This document shows, one piece after another, positions 63,477 to 64,000 of a stretch of 64,000 bases of DNA (the stretch's first letter is position 1; each line of letters begins with the position of its first letter). The position numbers and the translations under genes are program-made. The notes beneath the pieces are model-generated. The model was not told where the DNA came from and did not search any database. It was given only the letters and a program-made list of their open reading frames with translations. Origin of the DNA: Pedobacter metabolipauper (GTDB lineage Bacteria > Bacteroidota > Bacteroidia > Sphingobacteriales > Sphingobacteriaceae); contig NZ_SNYC01000003.1 of assembly GCF_004362715.1 (NCBI RefSeq), forward strand, positions 621,601 to 685,600. Direction: 5' to 3'.

Positions 63477-64000
63477 CTATTTAAAGTTCCTGCCTGAATA
63501 ATAAATTTGGCTTGGGCCAGATTTATTATCCGATTTAGATAAGGTAAGCAATGGAAGCTGGTCATCATCATGGTTTGTCATCCCTTTCAGTAAGCCCGTG
63601 TAATCAAAACATTTCTGTACAATAATATGCACCACTGCGCCCTCTCGCTGCAGCTTACCCTCAACCATTAAAAGGCGCGACTGCAATATCTCCTTACGGT
63701 ATTTCTCGAACAGGTTCTGAAATACAACCAGGTTGCTAAACCCAGTTTCATCCTCAATGGTAATAAAGCAAACCCCTGCCGCTGTTCCCGGACGCTGCCT
63801 AACCAATACCAGTCCGGCCACTTTGATCGTTCTGCCATCTTCTACATCAACAATCTCTTTCGTTGATTTAACATGCAGCAGTTTTAGTTTTTCCCTCACA
63901 AAACTTACCGGATGTGCTTTCAGCGAAAGTGAGGTAGATGCATAATCCTGCACCACGTGTTCGCCTTTGCTCATCAAAGGAAGTTCAATCTGAGCCTCCT
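63477..64000 (-). CDS. dnaE2: error-prone DNA polymerase III alpha subunit, C-terminal end (partial)
   Basis: The coding frame runs off the right edge of the window; about 174 residues of the C-terminal end are seen. The visible start EAQIELPLMSKGEHVV, then SLSLKAHPVSFVREKL, and the OB-fold VAGLVLVRQRPGTAAGVCFI, TIEDETGFSNLVVF are the DnaE2/ImuC signature. This polymerase acts in damage-tolerant synthesis, usually with ImuA/ImuB. Those partners are not in view. The upstream part lies beyond 64000. Confidence 0.85.
   Translation of the reverse strand, partial: EAQIELPLMSKGEHVVQDYASTSLSLKAHPVSFVREKLKLLHVKSTKEIVDVEDGRTIKVAGLVLVRQRPGTAAGVCFITIEDETGFSNLVVFQNLFEKYRKEILQSRLLMVEGKLQREGAVVHIIVQKCFDYTGLLKGMTNHDDDQLPLLTLSKSDNKSGPSQIYYSGRNFK

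Noticed and set aside
1..64000. CRISPR arrays, insertion sequences, tRNA or rRNA genes
   Set aside because: No regularly spaced repeats, transposase-like proteins or cloverleaf sequences were seen on reading both strands.

Overview
The window comes from a moderately AT-rich chromosome of a Bacteroidota bacterium. It most resembles a Sphingobacteriaceae member such as Pedobacter, judged from protein sequence feel only. Signs of this are a SusC/SusD pair under an ECF sigma/FecR switch, an outer-membrane beta-barrel (OMP_b-brl type) receptor, CtlX- and DUF3857-type proteins, TAnnTTTG-type -7 promoter elements, and few Shine-Dalgarno sequences. No rRNA, tRNA, CRISPR array, insertion sequence or prophage was found.

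Layout. 0-34.6 kb is mostly core housekeeping: Cu/Zn superoxide dismutase, signal peptidase II, an aldehyde dehydrogenase, malate:quinone oxidoreductase, an AsmA protein, OsmC, proB-proA overlapped by a LacI-type regulator, phosphoglucomutase, aspartokinase and diaminopimelate decarboxylase (with a small antisense membrane-protein gene between them), a DUF3857/transglutaminase membrane protein, a glutaryl-CoA-dehydrogenase-like enzyme, folB, a GlcD-type oxidase, Hsp20, an arginine operon (arginine deiminase, CtlX, a SpeA-like decarboxylase) divergent from argS, an AI-2E-family permease and mnmE.

34.6-38.1 kb, directly downstream of mnmE, is an accessory patch. It holds orphan genes and at least two genes broken by in-frame stop codons, plus a start-less fragment. 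38.1-41.5 kb is a mirror-image module: two Crp/Fnr regulators (about 72% identical) sit back to back, each followed by a short-chain dehydrogenase gene whose upstream region carries a TTGAC-N4-ATCAA box. 41.5-44.6 kb has an ene-reductase/HxlR pair with a near-perfect 27-bp palindrome, a DUF985 cupin and a kinase-like polyvalent-domain protein.

44.8-56.0 kb is a complete ECF sigma/FecR/SusC/SusD uptake locus. Its two surface proteins are a DUF5689-type lipoprotein and a secreted endonuclease/exonuclease/phosphatase-family enzyme that share the same C-terminal modules. No glycosidase is present, so a nucleic acid or other phosphodiester substrate is the best guess. 56.3-64 kb holds another beta-barrel receptor, a PH-domain membrane protein pair, a class D beta-lactamase homologue that has lost its catalytic lysine, two orphan proteins, a Gfo/Idh/MocA oxidoreductase and the C-terminal end of an error-prone DNA polymerase (dnaE2) cut by the window edge.

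The most interesting signals are the duplicated Fnr-type regulator/operator/SDR module, an orphan perfect Fnr-type box in a convergent intergenic gap, the SusCD-phosphodiesterase locus, and the SxxN beta-lactamase-like protein. Percent identities and alignments quoted here were made by eye.
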